Source: Limisalsivibrio acetivorans (lineage in GTDB: Bacteria; Chrysiogenota; Deferribacteres; Deferribacterales; Geovibrionaceae). Taken from it: a stretch of DNA of 64,000 bases. Positions 23,944 through 31,331 of this stretch are shown in pieces. Under the pieces are notes generated by a model. The model was not told the origin of the DNA. It worked only from the letters and a program-made list of their open reading frames with translations, and made no database searches. Both the position numbers and the translations under genes were made by a program. Location of the stretch: positions 1,150,930 to 1,214,929 of the forward strand of contig NZ_ATWF01000001.1 in the NCBI RefSeq assembly GCF_000421105.1, in the 5' to 3' direction. Each line of letters begins with the position of its first letter. Positions within the stretch are counted from its first letter, which is position 1.

Positions 23944-24474
23944 CAGCCCCAACTATGATTGTCTAAATGTTGCTGTAAATTGCAGGTAGTAAGCTTATTT
24001 CGTACTTTTTCGAAACATTTAAAGCATTATAAATTCTATCATATATTATTGTTAATACACTACTTATTGCATGCATACATTTAAACAGCCTCAAATAAAA
24101 GAATATTGCCTTATTAAATTTCATATATTGTAAAATCACTTACATGATATATAATGAATATTGCCTTATTTTATACAGCCTCAAAACAGCCCCAAAAGGT
24201 ATAGATTAAAATAACAAATTTGTACAAGTAAACAGTACTGATTATCAATTATTTATAGATTAATTTTAAGCAATTTTCACAAAAATAACAGCCTCAACAG
24301 CGCCAAATCGAGTGTTTTTAAAATTCCCAGAAAATAATTTGGCAAGGCTCGAAAATTTTGGGCTGTTGAGCCGAAAACACCGTTATAAAACCTTTAATAT
24401 TACTGATACATAGTGTATTAACCCCACAGACACAATCAGAAATTTGGGGCTGTTTTGAGGCTGTTTTGGGGCTG
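23944..24474. repeat. CAGCCYCAA iteron-like repeats in both orientations
   Basis: Forward copies: 23944, 24086, 24176, 24187, 24289, and a variant CAGCGCCAA at 24298. Reverse copies (TTGRGGCTG): 24444, 24455, 24466, with a one-base-shorter copy at 24358. Copies in clusters are spaced by 9 or 11 bases, about one helical turn, and the last cluster faces the others. That is how iterons and multi-site operators look. Confidence 0.7.
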
Positions 24475-24555
24475 TTCTCCTCTTAGCTCAAACAATCATC
24501 AATAACTTACGTCCTGCCTGGAAGCGTAAACGCCTTTTTTTAACCGAGATTAGAA

Positions 24556-24602
24556 TTGCCATCTGCTTGGCAACCCACCCAACGCCGCCAAGCAGATGGC
24601 AA
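24556..24602. repeat. Perfect 16-base inverted repeat hairpin
   Basis: TTGCCATCTGCTTGGC at 24556-24571 and its exact complement at 24587-24602 flank a 15-base loop. The inner GCCATCTGCTTGG also occurs at 23642-23654. No T-run follows, so it is not a terminator. Confidence 0.7.
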
Positions 24603-24979
24603 AGCACCCCATATTGCCGTATTCTATCAGACATTCGCCGGCACCTTACAAAAAAAGGGCTATCCGGCTAATTGCCTGATAACCCTTATCAACCTGCACC
24701 GCAACGGAAAAACAACTGCAAAAACACGCAAAACCCGCGTGTCTTGCGTCCCGCTACAGGGCATACCCCCCTGCAGAGGACCCGTCACCCGATTATGGTG
24801 TTAAATTAAAACGATGTGTAATGTTACCCTTACAAAATAAGGGCGAGAACCAACTTCGTCAGGAAAAAAAGCGGTCAGAAAATGTATATTCTGATGTGAG
24901 CCGGCAGTTGCAGCAACCAACAACTACCTACAGTGAAGCATTGCCGACTCAACAAGCCGGCTCTCTTATTATCACGTCA

Positions 24980-26086
24980 CTACGTGTTCTCTGTCTCACT
25001 GAACATTGAATCAACCCTTGCTGCTGCTGCCTGTAGCTGCCGATCTCTAATGTGTGCATACTTCTGTGTCACAGTAACGCTGCTGTGATGCAGTAGCCTC
25101 GAGATTACAGTGAGTGATTCCCCAGCCTCAAGCATTTTTGTCGCAAATGTATGTCTAATGTCGTGAAACCTGACATGTTCACGAATACCTGCATCCTTCT
25201 TAACTCTTGCCCAGAGAGTCCTTATATCCTTTCTCTGCCCCCCCATACGCGAAGGAAATACATACTCACAATCCCCTTTCTCTCCTACCTTCTCAAGCAC
25301 TCTCAATGCTTTCTTAGAGAGCAATACATAATCTTTACGACGATTCTTTGTCTCCCCAAGAGTAAGAGTATTTTTTGCCAAATTTACATCTGACCATTTA
25401 AGCCTAAAGAGTGATGAAAGCCTTAGCCCAGTGTATAATGCGAGAAGTATAAGCTCGCCACCGTTATCCCTATACTCATTCTGTGTGCATGCTTGAACAA
25501 GAGCAGCGCACTCTTCATCTGTAAGCGCTTCAACGACTGTATTATCTGGGACACTCACAGTCACTAAAGAAGCTGGATTACGCTGATTATAGAGTTCATT
25601 TTCCGCAAGATAGTTAAACATGCGATGCACAACTTGCTTGTATTGCCTAACAGTCGCCGGAGCAACTGTCCCTCCTCCCTTCCTTGTGTGCGTTCTCGCT
25701 CTGACTTTTGTAATAAATATCTCAATATCACGCGGAGTTATTTCATCAATATGAAGAGAACCATACATTTTCACAAACAGACCCAGTCTTCTTTTATCAT
25801 CTATCCATGAAGATTTATTTTCTTTTGCGTTAATAACATATAGCTCTGATGCCTTTTCTACTGTCAGTACATCTACCTTTCTGACACTACCCAGTAATCT
25901 TTCGGAACGTCTCTGCGAAGCATATAAAGCTGAGTACCCGTCTGACAACCAACCTACTTTCTCTTGTATCTGCTTATTCTTATAGTAGTATTTTATGTAA
26001 AAGCAACGATCCGGCTTCCCTTTGTATTTTTTTTTAGCTGATTCGTAGTAGTATACTCCTTGTTTTTGTGTCTTAATCAGTATCAT
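24980..26086 (-). CDS. int: Prophage tyrosine recombinase (integrase)
   Basis: 368 residues. N-terminal arm-binding part with YYKNKQIQEKVGWLSDG, core-binding SAM-like domain, then the catalytic domain: Arg in TGLRLSSLFRLKWSDV, HDIRHTFATKML (H-x-x-R), HHSSVTVTQKYAH (His and the nucleophile Tyr). It lies right beside the tRNA-Leu fragment, as expected for an integrase next to its attachment site. Its start codon is overlapped upstream by TTTACACTCG repeats. Confidence 0.95.
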   Translation of the reverse strand: MILIKTQKQGVYYYESAKKKYKGKPDRCFYIKYYYKNKQIQEKVGWLSDGYSALYASQRRSERLLGSVRKVDVLTVEKASELYVINAKENKSSWIDDKRRLGLFVKMYGSLHIDEITPRDIEIFITKVRARTHTRKGGGTVAPATVRQYKQVVHRMFNYLAENELYNQRNPASLVTVSVPDNTVVEALTDEECAALVQACTQNEYRDNGGELILLALYTGLRLSSLFRLKWSDVNLAKNTLTLGETKNRRKDYVLLSKKALRVLEKVGEKGDCEYVFPSRMGGQRKDIRTLWARVKKDAGIREHVRFHDIRHTFATKMLEAGESLTVISRLLHHSSVTVTQKYAHIRDRQLQAAAARVDSMFSETENT

Positions 26087-26087
26087 T

Positions 26088-26131
26088 TTTACACTCGTTT
26101 TACACTCGTAAAGTAATAAACAAGTGTAAAC
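26088..26131. repeat. TTTACACTCG repeats before integrase (arm-site or operator candidates)
   Basis: TTTACACTCG occurs at 26088 and 26099, eleven bases apart, and its complement core AGTGTAAA at 26123. They overlap the integrase ribosome site and sit about 100 bases from the attachment site. They could bind integrase arms, excisionase or a repressor of int. Confidence 0.55.
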
Positions 26132-26230
26132 ATGGGTAACACGCTTGTCAACTTATAGCACGTAATACATTGTTAATAAGTAAGAATGTGCTTGCTAGTA
26201 AAACGAGGTAAACAATATAAAAATGGATGT

Positions 26231-26288
26231 GACGGACTCAAAATCCGTTAGTAGCAATACTGTGGGGGTTCGATTCCCCCCTTCGGCA
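26231..26288 (+). other. attR: 3' half of tRNA-Leu(CAA)
   Basis: From 26232 the sequence folds as an anticodon arm (ACGGA, loop CTCAAAA, TCCGT; anticodon CAA at 26239-26241), a long leucine-type variable arm, a T-arm (GGGGG, TTCGATT, CCCCC) and the 3' acceptor strand CTTCGGC plus A at 26288. The 5' acceptor strand and D-arm are absent; upstream is phage sequence. The CCA is not encoded. This is the chromosomal end of a tRNA split by prophage integration; the intact copy should be at the left prophage end, outside this window. Confidence 0.85.
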
Positions 26289-26292
26289 TATT

Positions 26293-26320
26293 AAAAAACC
26301 CGGCTTTTGCCGGGTTTTTT
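26293..26320 (+). terminator. Terminator of the tRNA-Leu gene
   Basis: AAAAAACCCGGC and GCCGGGTTTTTT pair around TTTT, directly after the tRNA 3' end. The stem with T-run works on both strands. Confidence 0.92.
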
Positions 26321-26507
26321 AATATCACGGATGTAGCGGGAATCGAACGGGAATTTGCGCCGAGCGAAAAGCGAGGAAGAGCGAACAGGACGTGAGCGGA
26401 AGCAAATTCACTGGCCTTTTGACGAGCAAGCACGATGCTTGGGAGGAAAAAGCGATTCCCAATAATCATTGCAGCTGTTCAGAAATGACTAGCAGAATAA
26501 ATAAATC

Positions 26508-26537
26508 TGCCCCAGCTAAGGCTGGGGCACAATTTTT
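26508..26537. terminator. Hairpin after the DUF1508 gene
   Basis: TGCCCCAGC and GCTGGGGCA pair around TAAG. AT-rich flanks on both sides; for the minus-strand DUF1508 gene the stem lies seven bases beyond the stop. Confidence 0.75.
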
Positions 26538-26543
26538 ATGCTC

Positions 26544-26876
26544 TCAGGTTTCGTCAGAAATGCTGGCATCAGGTGCGTTATTCATTACAGAACTAATTCC
26601 TTTATCTCTGGCAGCACTGGTGGTATACATCTCACTTGTCCCAATAACCTGCCCATTCATTGCTTTCAGATTGAAATAATGATCATTTCTTATGCTTACT
26701 TTTTTCTCGAAATTACTTATATACTGCGAATTCTCTCTTACAGACTCAATACCGTCTTTACAGCTCTGCTTTGAACGGTATGTTTCACTATTGAGTATCA
26801 CTTCCCCATTAGCGGCCTTGAGGACAAAGTAGACTTGCCCATCAATTGAATTTTGAATTACGAACTTTCCAGGCAT
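26544..26876 (-). CDS. DUF1508 family protein (YegP-like)
   Basis: 110 residues made of two copies of the DUF1508 unit: KFVIQNSIDGQVYFVLKAAN with GEVILNSETYRSKQSCKDGI, and HYFNLKAMNGQVIGTSEMYT. This two-unit layout is the YegP form, a small cytoplasmic protein of unclear role in stress. It lies between the prophage junction and its own terminator. A 14-mer shared with the prophage switch region lies 50 bases upstream. Confidence 0.88.
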   Translation of the reverse strand: MPGKFVIQNSIDGQVYFVLKAANGEVILNSETYRSKQSCKDGIESVRENSQYISNFEKKVSIRNDHYFNLKAMNGQVIGTSEMYTTSAARDKGISSVMNNAPDASISDET

Positions 26877-26927
26877 AACTGCATCTCTCCATAATATTAT
26901 ATTTACGCTACATACAGTAACGCATCA

Positions 26928-26941
26928 TTACATAATGTTAT
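26928..26941. promoter_or_regulatory. Operator-like 14-mer upstream of the DUF1508 gene
   Basis: TTACATAATGTTAT, identical to 22831-22844 inside the prophage. It lies just upstream of the DUF1508 gene, outside attR. Confidence 0.4.
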
Positions 26942-27032
26942 CATTGTCCACATTTTGCAATACTGCATAATTAGTATTTTGTAACTGGTAAATGAGCTTA
27001 AAAGATTTCATCCGGTTAAAACTGTCACGATC

Positions 27033-27062
27033 AAAAAAAGGCACCTTTCGGTGCCTTTTTTT
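27033..27062. terminator. Terminator after the rhodanese gene
   Basis: AAAGGCACC and GGTGCCTTT pair around TTTC, with A-run and T-run outside. It serves the minus-strand rhodanese, 50 bases beyond its stop. Confidence 0.85.
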
Positions 27063-27114
27063 GTTAGAGGTCTTGCGCGTAATTTGGTGTAATGCGTGTT
27101 TATATTGGAGTGTT

Positions 27115-27597
27115 CTACTTGAAGCTATAGTCCTTGGGAACTACGTTGCCGATATAGGTAGCGATGGGCTTGCCAGCTTCCATCCATGCAACGATTCCGC
27201 CTTTAAGGTTTACAACGTTCTTATATCCGAGTTCCTGAAGTCTCTTAGTTGCGAAGGCGCCTCTAAGGCCGGTTTTACAGTATACAACTACCTTCTCATC
27301 AAGGCCGATCTGCTTGCCGGCTACCCACTCAAGGAGGCCTCTGGGGATGCGCTTAACAACCCCGCCAGCTATAACAAAGCCCTGCTCAACAGCTTCTCTG
27401 ATATCGAGGAGAACGAAATCCTCGCCCTTATCCATCATAGACTGAACATCATCTACGTTTACCTCTGTAATACATTTAAGTGCTTCTGCTACAAGGGCAT
27501 CACGAGCTGTACCGATTGATACGGGCTATGCCGCAAACGCTGTCAGACTGGAAACAACAAATACAACTGCGAAAATAAATACCGTAAGCTTTTTCAT
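27115..27597 (-). pseudogene. Secreted rhodanese interrupted by an in-frame TAG
   Basis: A full reading frame of 160 codons runs from the ATG at 27597 (GGAGG upstream) to 27115. The first 23 residues are a classic signal peptide (MKKLTVFIFAVVFVVSSLTA then FAA). Codon 24 is TAG (27526-27528), and the frame then goes on through the whole rhodanese domain: DFVLLDIREAVEQGFVIAG, active-site loop VVYCKTGLRGAFA, and GGIVAWMEAGKPI. Only one base separates TAG from CAG. The domain itself looks undamaged, so the mutation is recent, a sequencing error, or suppressed. Restart at 27438 would give a cytoplasmic form. Confidence 0.8.
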
Positions 27598-27846
27598 TCC
27601 TTACTACCTCCAATTAATTGCATATAGAAAAATAGCTCCCATGATACAACAATGCCAACTATAAGGTGAAGTTTTGCTCACTTGTTAAATGGTTCCACAT
27701 GTCATTATTCTACTATACCACTAGTATTCAAAGTTATTATTTTTCTGAAAACATTGGAAGGTAAAATTTAGGTTAAAATGACTACTGGGTACAAATAGTA
27801 AATATGAACAAAAGCTTATGACATCAAGGCGTTTACTGACCTTTAG

Positions 27847-28185
27847 TCATATTACATCAGAGCTTTGTTCTTCGGCTTCCTTTCGAAACTGCAGATATCT
27901 TTCCTGGTCCAGACAGTTGAGAAGTGATTTAACATACTTAGCCTGCATAACATAAAGGGTTTTGCGCCCTTCTTTATACGGCTTTATGACGCCGGCATCC
28001 TTAAGTATGTTTAAATGTTTGGTAATATTGGAACGATCGCAATTGAAAAGCTCTTCCAATTCAAAGCTGTATTTCGGATTCTTGCAGATTTCCCTGGCTA
28101 TTCTAAGCCTGAGCGGATTTGAAAGAGCCTTAAACAGCTCCAACAGGTTATCTATCTCTTCTTCGTTGCAGTCTCTAAGTGCCAT
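27847..28185 (-). CDS. ArsR-family transcription regulator
   Basis: 112 residues. The winged HTH is typical: LFKALSNPLRLRIAREICKN, LEELFNCDRSNITKHLNILK, AGVIKPYKEGRKTLYVMQAK. Only one Cys lies in the usual metal region, so the metal-binding ELCxCD motif is not complete and the signal may be redox or sulfur. GTGAG-N6-CTCAC at 28284-28299 lies 100 bases upstream. It precedes the rhodanese on the same strand and shares TTTGCTCACT with its upstream region. Confidence 0.9.
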   Translation of the reverse strand: MALRDCNEEEIDNLLELFKALSNPLRLRIAREICKNPKYSFELEELFNCDRSNITKHLNILKDAGVIKPYKEGRKTLYVMQAKYVKSLLNCLDQERYLQFRKEAEEQSSDVI

Positions 28186-28283
28186 ATTTTTTTTATACGC
28201 TTTTCTTTAAAAATGAGCAATTACTATTTTAATGTTCTATTTCATCCAGACTGGAATAAAACTTATTACCGGACTATTTTTAT

Positions 28284-28299
28284 GTGAGTATTTGCTCAC
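28284..28299. promoter_or_regulatory. Inverted repeat upstream of the ArsR-family gene
   Basis: GTGAG, six bases, CTCAC. The right half with flanks (TTTGCTCACT) recurs at 27673-27682 upstream of the rhodanese gene. Size and shape suit an ArsR dimer. Confidence 0.55.
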
Positions 28300-28381
28300 T
28301 ATAATAATAAATAAACTTAATATCTAGACGACTCATTTGTGTCATTTTGCTTTATTTCAGAACAGTAAAACACAGAATTGA

Positions 28382-28831
28382 TTATCCTGCACTGCAGTCG
28401 TGACAGACACCTTCAACCACTAGACACACCCTCGAGGCGTCCCCCCATTTCTCAACACCAGCAGGTGTTTCCGGATCCTCTGCCGGAATAAAATCCGTTA
28501 TACTGCCGCACTTTGAACAGACAAGATGGTGGTGCCTTACCGATTCAACCTCATACCTGGCTTGGCTGTCCGATGTATAAACCCTTCTGGCAATACCAGC
28601 CTCGGAGAAGGTAACGAGCGTTCTATATACGGTGTCAAATGAGATTCTGGGCATGGTCTCCTTGAACCTTTTGTGGAGCATCTCAACAGTGGGATGTTCA
28701 TCACTGGCAAGCAGGGCACGGTATATCTCAATTCTCTGGTGCGTAAGCTTCAGTCCTGCTCTGCTGCATTCTTTCTCGAGCCTCTTAACACTCTCCTGCA
28801 TCGATATATCAGACTTATCTGACAGCTTCAT
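28382..28831 (-). CDS. Fur-family metal or peroxide regulator
   Basis: 149 residues. HTH part: KLTHQRIEIYRALLASDEHP and RISFDTVYRTLVTFSEAGIA. Metal part: RHHHLVCSKCGSITDF with the Fur-type His cluster and C-x2-C, and a second C-x2-C at the end (VCHDCSAG), so the structural zinc site has four Cys as in PerR and Fur. Whether it is Fur or PerR cannot be settled by eye. It has no neighbour in operon; the flanks are other regulators. Confidence 0.9.
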   Translation of the reverse strand: MKLSDKSDISMQESVKRLEKECSRAGLKLTHQRIEIYRALLASDEHPTVEMLHKRFKETMPRISFDTVYRTLVTFSEAGIARRVYTSDSQARYEVESVRHHHLVCSKCGSITDFIPAEDPETPAGVEKWGDASRVCLVVEGVCHDCSAG

Positions 28832-28918
28832 ATTTCACCTTTTTCAGCTTGATTTGTTTAGTATACCAATCTTGTCTTAATTTTAAAGGTAAAATCCACT
28901 AAGAATCCTATTTTATGA

Positions 28919-29758
28919 CTATTCCTTTCTAAAAGCCTCTACAATATACTCTTCCAGCTTAAGCGCTACCCTGCTTTTGTTTCTAACATGGATAGATACA
29001 GGTATATACGGAAGCTCCGGCAGGTCACATTCCGCGCCTAATTTTTTGAATTCCTCGCTGTATATCCTTTCAGCGACCGGCGCAATTGCCAGACCTGATT
29101 TAACAGCGGCCTTGAGAACAGAAGTACTCGGGCTTTCATAGGCAATCCGATAATCCAGTCCCGTCTTGTTCAAGCTGTCCATGGCGGCATTCCTGCAGGC
29201 GCAGTAGTCTGGATAAAGAGCAAGCGGAACAGGCTCATTCTCTGTATGTACAAAGTTTTTTGAGCTTATCCAGACGATCCTTTCGCTGCATACGTGGCGT
29301 CCCCCTTCAAAGTGCCCAAACAGAACAGCAAGATCCAAAAGTCCCTCCTCCACCTTATCCCGCAGTATATGACTGCTGTCACAATAGGTATTTACCCTTA
29401 TATGAGGATATATCTCTGCGAACCTCCCCAGAACTTCGGGGAGGAGGAGTGTTGAATAATCCTCCGATGTTCCGATTGTTATCGTCCCCTGCATATCCGG
29501 TTCGTTCAGCTCAGAGCATGCACTGTCGTGGGCCTTCAGTATACGGAGTGCATGATTGTGAAGTACCTTTCCTGTTTCACTCAGGTCAAGGCTCCTCCCC
29601 TCTTTTCGGAAAATCGGCCTCCCTATCTCCTCCTCAAGCCTTTTCATCTGCATGCTCACAGCAGACTGAGACATATTCATAAGCCGGGATGTTTTAGTAA
29701 AATTCTTTGTTTCCGCAATGCTTACAAAGGTTCTCAGGTTCTCTATAGAGAGGTTCAT
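28919..29758 (-). CDS. LysR-family transcription regulator
   Basis: 279 residues from the ATG at 29758. N-terminal HTH: NLRTFVSIAETKNFTKTSRL and SQSAVSMQMKRLEEEIGRPI. The effector domain follows (GTITIGTSEDYSTLLLPEVL). It is divergent to the AhpD-like gene, so it probably controls that gene and itself through the 106-base gap. Confidence 0.93.
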   Translation of the reverse strand: MNLSIENLRTFVSIAETKNFTKTSRLMNMSQSAVSMQMKRLEEEIGRPIFRKEGRSLDLSETGKVLHNHALRILKAHDSACSELNEPDMQGTITIGTSEDYSTLLLPEVLGRFAEIYPHIRVNTYCDSSHILRDKVEEGLLDLAVLFGHFEGGRHVCSERIVWISSKNFVHTENEPVPLALYPDYCACRNAAMDSLNKTGLDYRIAYESPSTSVLKAAVKSGLAIAPVAERIYSEEFKKLGAECDLPELPYIPVSIHVRNKSRVALKLEEYIVEAFRKE

Positions 29759-29864
29759 CACTCACCCATCAATTATATTCATAGTACTCATCACATCTAT
29801 TCGCTGGACTAATGGGCGAGAATATACAACAATCATCTTGAAGTCAATTTCAAAGGAGGTGCAT

Positions 29865-30203
29865 ATGACAATTACAGAGAAGTATGAAGGAATATCATCC
29901 GCATTCTGGAGATACCTTGAAGAGGAGAATGACAAGGGGCCCCTATTTAAAGAGCATTATTCAAAAACCTACGAGAAGGGCCTGTTCGACACAAAAACAA
30001 AGCGCCTTATGGCGATGGTCGGCGCACTGGCTGCCGGTTGTGAGGGGTGCATACTCGGGCAGGCTTCCAAGGCTATCGAGAATGGGGCAACAAAGGAGGA
30101 GGTGCTTGAGGCATGCTCCGTGGCTTTCTCCCTCGGCGGAACCATGGCCGGCTCTAAGATAGCCATTGTTATTCAGCTCATGAAGGAAAAGGGGATGATG
30201 TAA
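29865..30203 (+). CDS. AhpD-like / carboxymuconolactone decarboxylase family protein
   Basis: 112 residues from the ATG at 29865 after AAAGGAGGT. It contains FDTKTKRLMAMVGALAAGCE with GCILGQASKAIENGATKEEV, giving the C-x2-C redox pair of AhpD-like proteins; the usual His after it is Gln here (CILGQ). The family covers peroxide-linked disulfide reductants. A divergent LysR gene suggests inducible control. The stop overlaps the A-run of the proX terminator. Confidence 0.88.
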   Translation: MTITEKYEGISSAFWRYLEEENDKGPLFKEHYSKTYEKGLFDTKTKRLMAMVGALAAGCEGCILGQASKAIENGATKEEVLEACSVAFSLGGTMAGSKIAIVIQLMKEKGMM

Positions 30204-30233
30204 AAAAAGGGCGCACCCTTAAAGGATGCGCCC
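30202..30233 (-). terminator. Terminator of the proVWX operon
   Basis: GGGCGCA and TGCGCCC pair. On the minus strand seven T follow the stem. It lies 34 bases after the proX stop and may also stop plus-strand reading. Confidence 0.9.
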
Positions 30234-30266
30234 CTGTGTTTAACTTGTTTCAGGTAAAAGGCTTAA

Positions 30267-31301
30267 TTACTCAGCTGCAGCTCTGGCCTTGTCGAGCCAT
30301 GAGTCCCACATATCCTGATTAGCCTTGATCCACTCTTTAGCGTGGCGCTCGATATCAGCTTCGGACTTCTCGCCGTTGTTCATCTTAGTGTTCTGAGCGG
30401 CGATGTCTGTAAGGGTAAGCTTGAAGTTCTCGAAGAATACCTTAGCTGCGGGGTTCTTCTCTGCGAACTCTTTGTTTGCAACTATACGGATGTCACTGGC
30501 GATGAAACCGAACTTAAGGGGATCGGTAACGGTACCTTTAACACCGGAAGCAACCATCTTGTCTTCGCTTCCCTTCTGAGCGTCTGTGGGAACGATTTCG
30601 GGAACGTTAATCCAGAGAACGTCCTCACCGGGCTTGAACTTGAACACGGTCCAGTTAGGTGTCCAGGTGTAGAAGAGAACGGGCTCATCATTCTGATGAC
30701 GTGCAAGGGCATCTGCCATGCTCGCCTCGTATGTAGCTTTGATAAGGTTAACGTGGTCGTGAAGGTCGTATGCGTCCATATGGAAAGCGATAACCTTTTC
30801 ACATCCCCATCCGGGAGGGCATGCTACCATATCAGCTTTGCCATCGCCGTTTGCATCGAAGGCTTCCTTGACTTCGGGCCTTTTGAAGTCCTCAAGGGAC
30901 TTGATGTTATACTGCTCAACGTACTTTTTGGAGGCAAGGTAACCCTGAAGACCACCGGCCTTAACTACGTATCCGTAGGTGTCAGCGTGATCATAGAAAT
31001 TTGAGGGGAGCTGAGCGTTGTGGATGGGGAACCAGCCGTTAGGCCAGTAATCAACATCGCCAAGGGTAACGGTCTTGTAGAAGATGGGGTTCTGAAGGTC
31101 TTTATTCCTTCCTACGTCGAACCCGAGTTCCTCAAGTCCCATCCTGACAAGCTTTGCCTGGAAGAAACCTGTGTTCCATGTTGCCCTTGCGGGATTCACA
31201 TCTACCCCTTTTCCGGGTTTCATGTGGTTGTCTGCAATCGCGGGGATTGCGAGAGCTGCTGCGAGTACTGCAACTGCTGCTAAACGTAAAAGTGCTTTCA
31301 T
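30267..31301 (-). CDS. proX: Glycine betaine/proline ABC transporter, substrate-binding protein
   Basis: 344 residues with a signal peptide (KALLRLAAVAVLAAALAIPA) cut near residue 23. OpuAC-type fold: VDVNPARATWNTGFFQAKLV, DYWPNGWFPIHNAQLPSNFY, and DEPVLFYTWTPNWTVFKFKP, with several Trp residues that cage the trimethylammonium group. It delivers glycine betaine to ProW. Last gene of a MarR-proV-proW-proX operon that ends in a strong terminator. Confidence 0.92.
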   Translation of the reverse strand: MKALLRLAAVAVLAAALAIPAIADNHMKPGKGVDVNPARATWNTGFFQAKLVRMGLEELGFDVGRNKDLQNPIFYKTVTLGDVDYWPNGWFPIHNAQLPSNFYDHADTYGYVVKAGGLQGYLASKKYVEQYNIKSLEDFKRPEVKEAFDANGDGKADMVACPPGWGCEKVIAFHMDAYDLHDHVNLIKATYEASMADALARHQNDEPVLFYTWTPNWTVFKFKPGEDVLWINVPEIVPTDAQKGSEDKMVASGVKGTVTDPLKFGFIASDIRIVANKEFAEKNPAAKVFFENFKLTLTDIAAQNTKMNNGEKSEADIERHAKEWIKANQDMWDSWLDKARAAAE

Positions 31302-31331
31302 AACATCCTCCTAATCATATTTTCCTATGTT

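Larger units (their letters stand above)
23358..24979. other. Gene-free AT-rich region with repeat array (possible phage origin or partition site)
   Basis: No convincing gene is seen in 1.6 kb. It contains at least eight copies of CAGCCYCAA or its complement between 23944 and 24474, a 15-base direct repeat (24101-24115 and 24156-24170), a perfect 16-base hairpin (24556-24602) with a third partial copy at 23642, and short hairpins at 24827-24843 and 24898-24963. GC content visibly rises after about 24500. Such a region between switch and integrase may be an origin, a partition site or a site for a non-coding RNA. Confidence 0.6.

Noticed and set aside
23944-24474. CRISPR-like array
   Set aside because: Repeats are nine bases, in both directions and unevenly spaced, with no spacers of constant size and no cas genes.
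24480-24979. Retron
   Set aside because: Stems are present but no reverse transcriptase gene exists anywhere in the window.
26328-26365. T-arm-like GGGAATCGAAC sequence on the minus strand after the tRNA terminator
   Set aside because: The flanking bases do not pair as a T-stem and no other tRNA parts are found.
26248-26469. 73-codon minus-strand ORF at the prophage junction
   Set aside because: It is antisense to the tRNA-Leu fragment and its terminator; the GGIEPP stretch is the usual false translation of a tRNA T-arm.
27526-27528. UAG recoding (pyrrolysine or other) in the rhodanese gene
   Set aside because: No pyl genes or recoding element are visible and the TAG sits at the signal peptide cut, where no special residue is needed.
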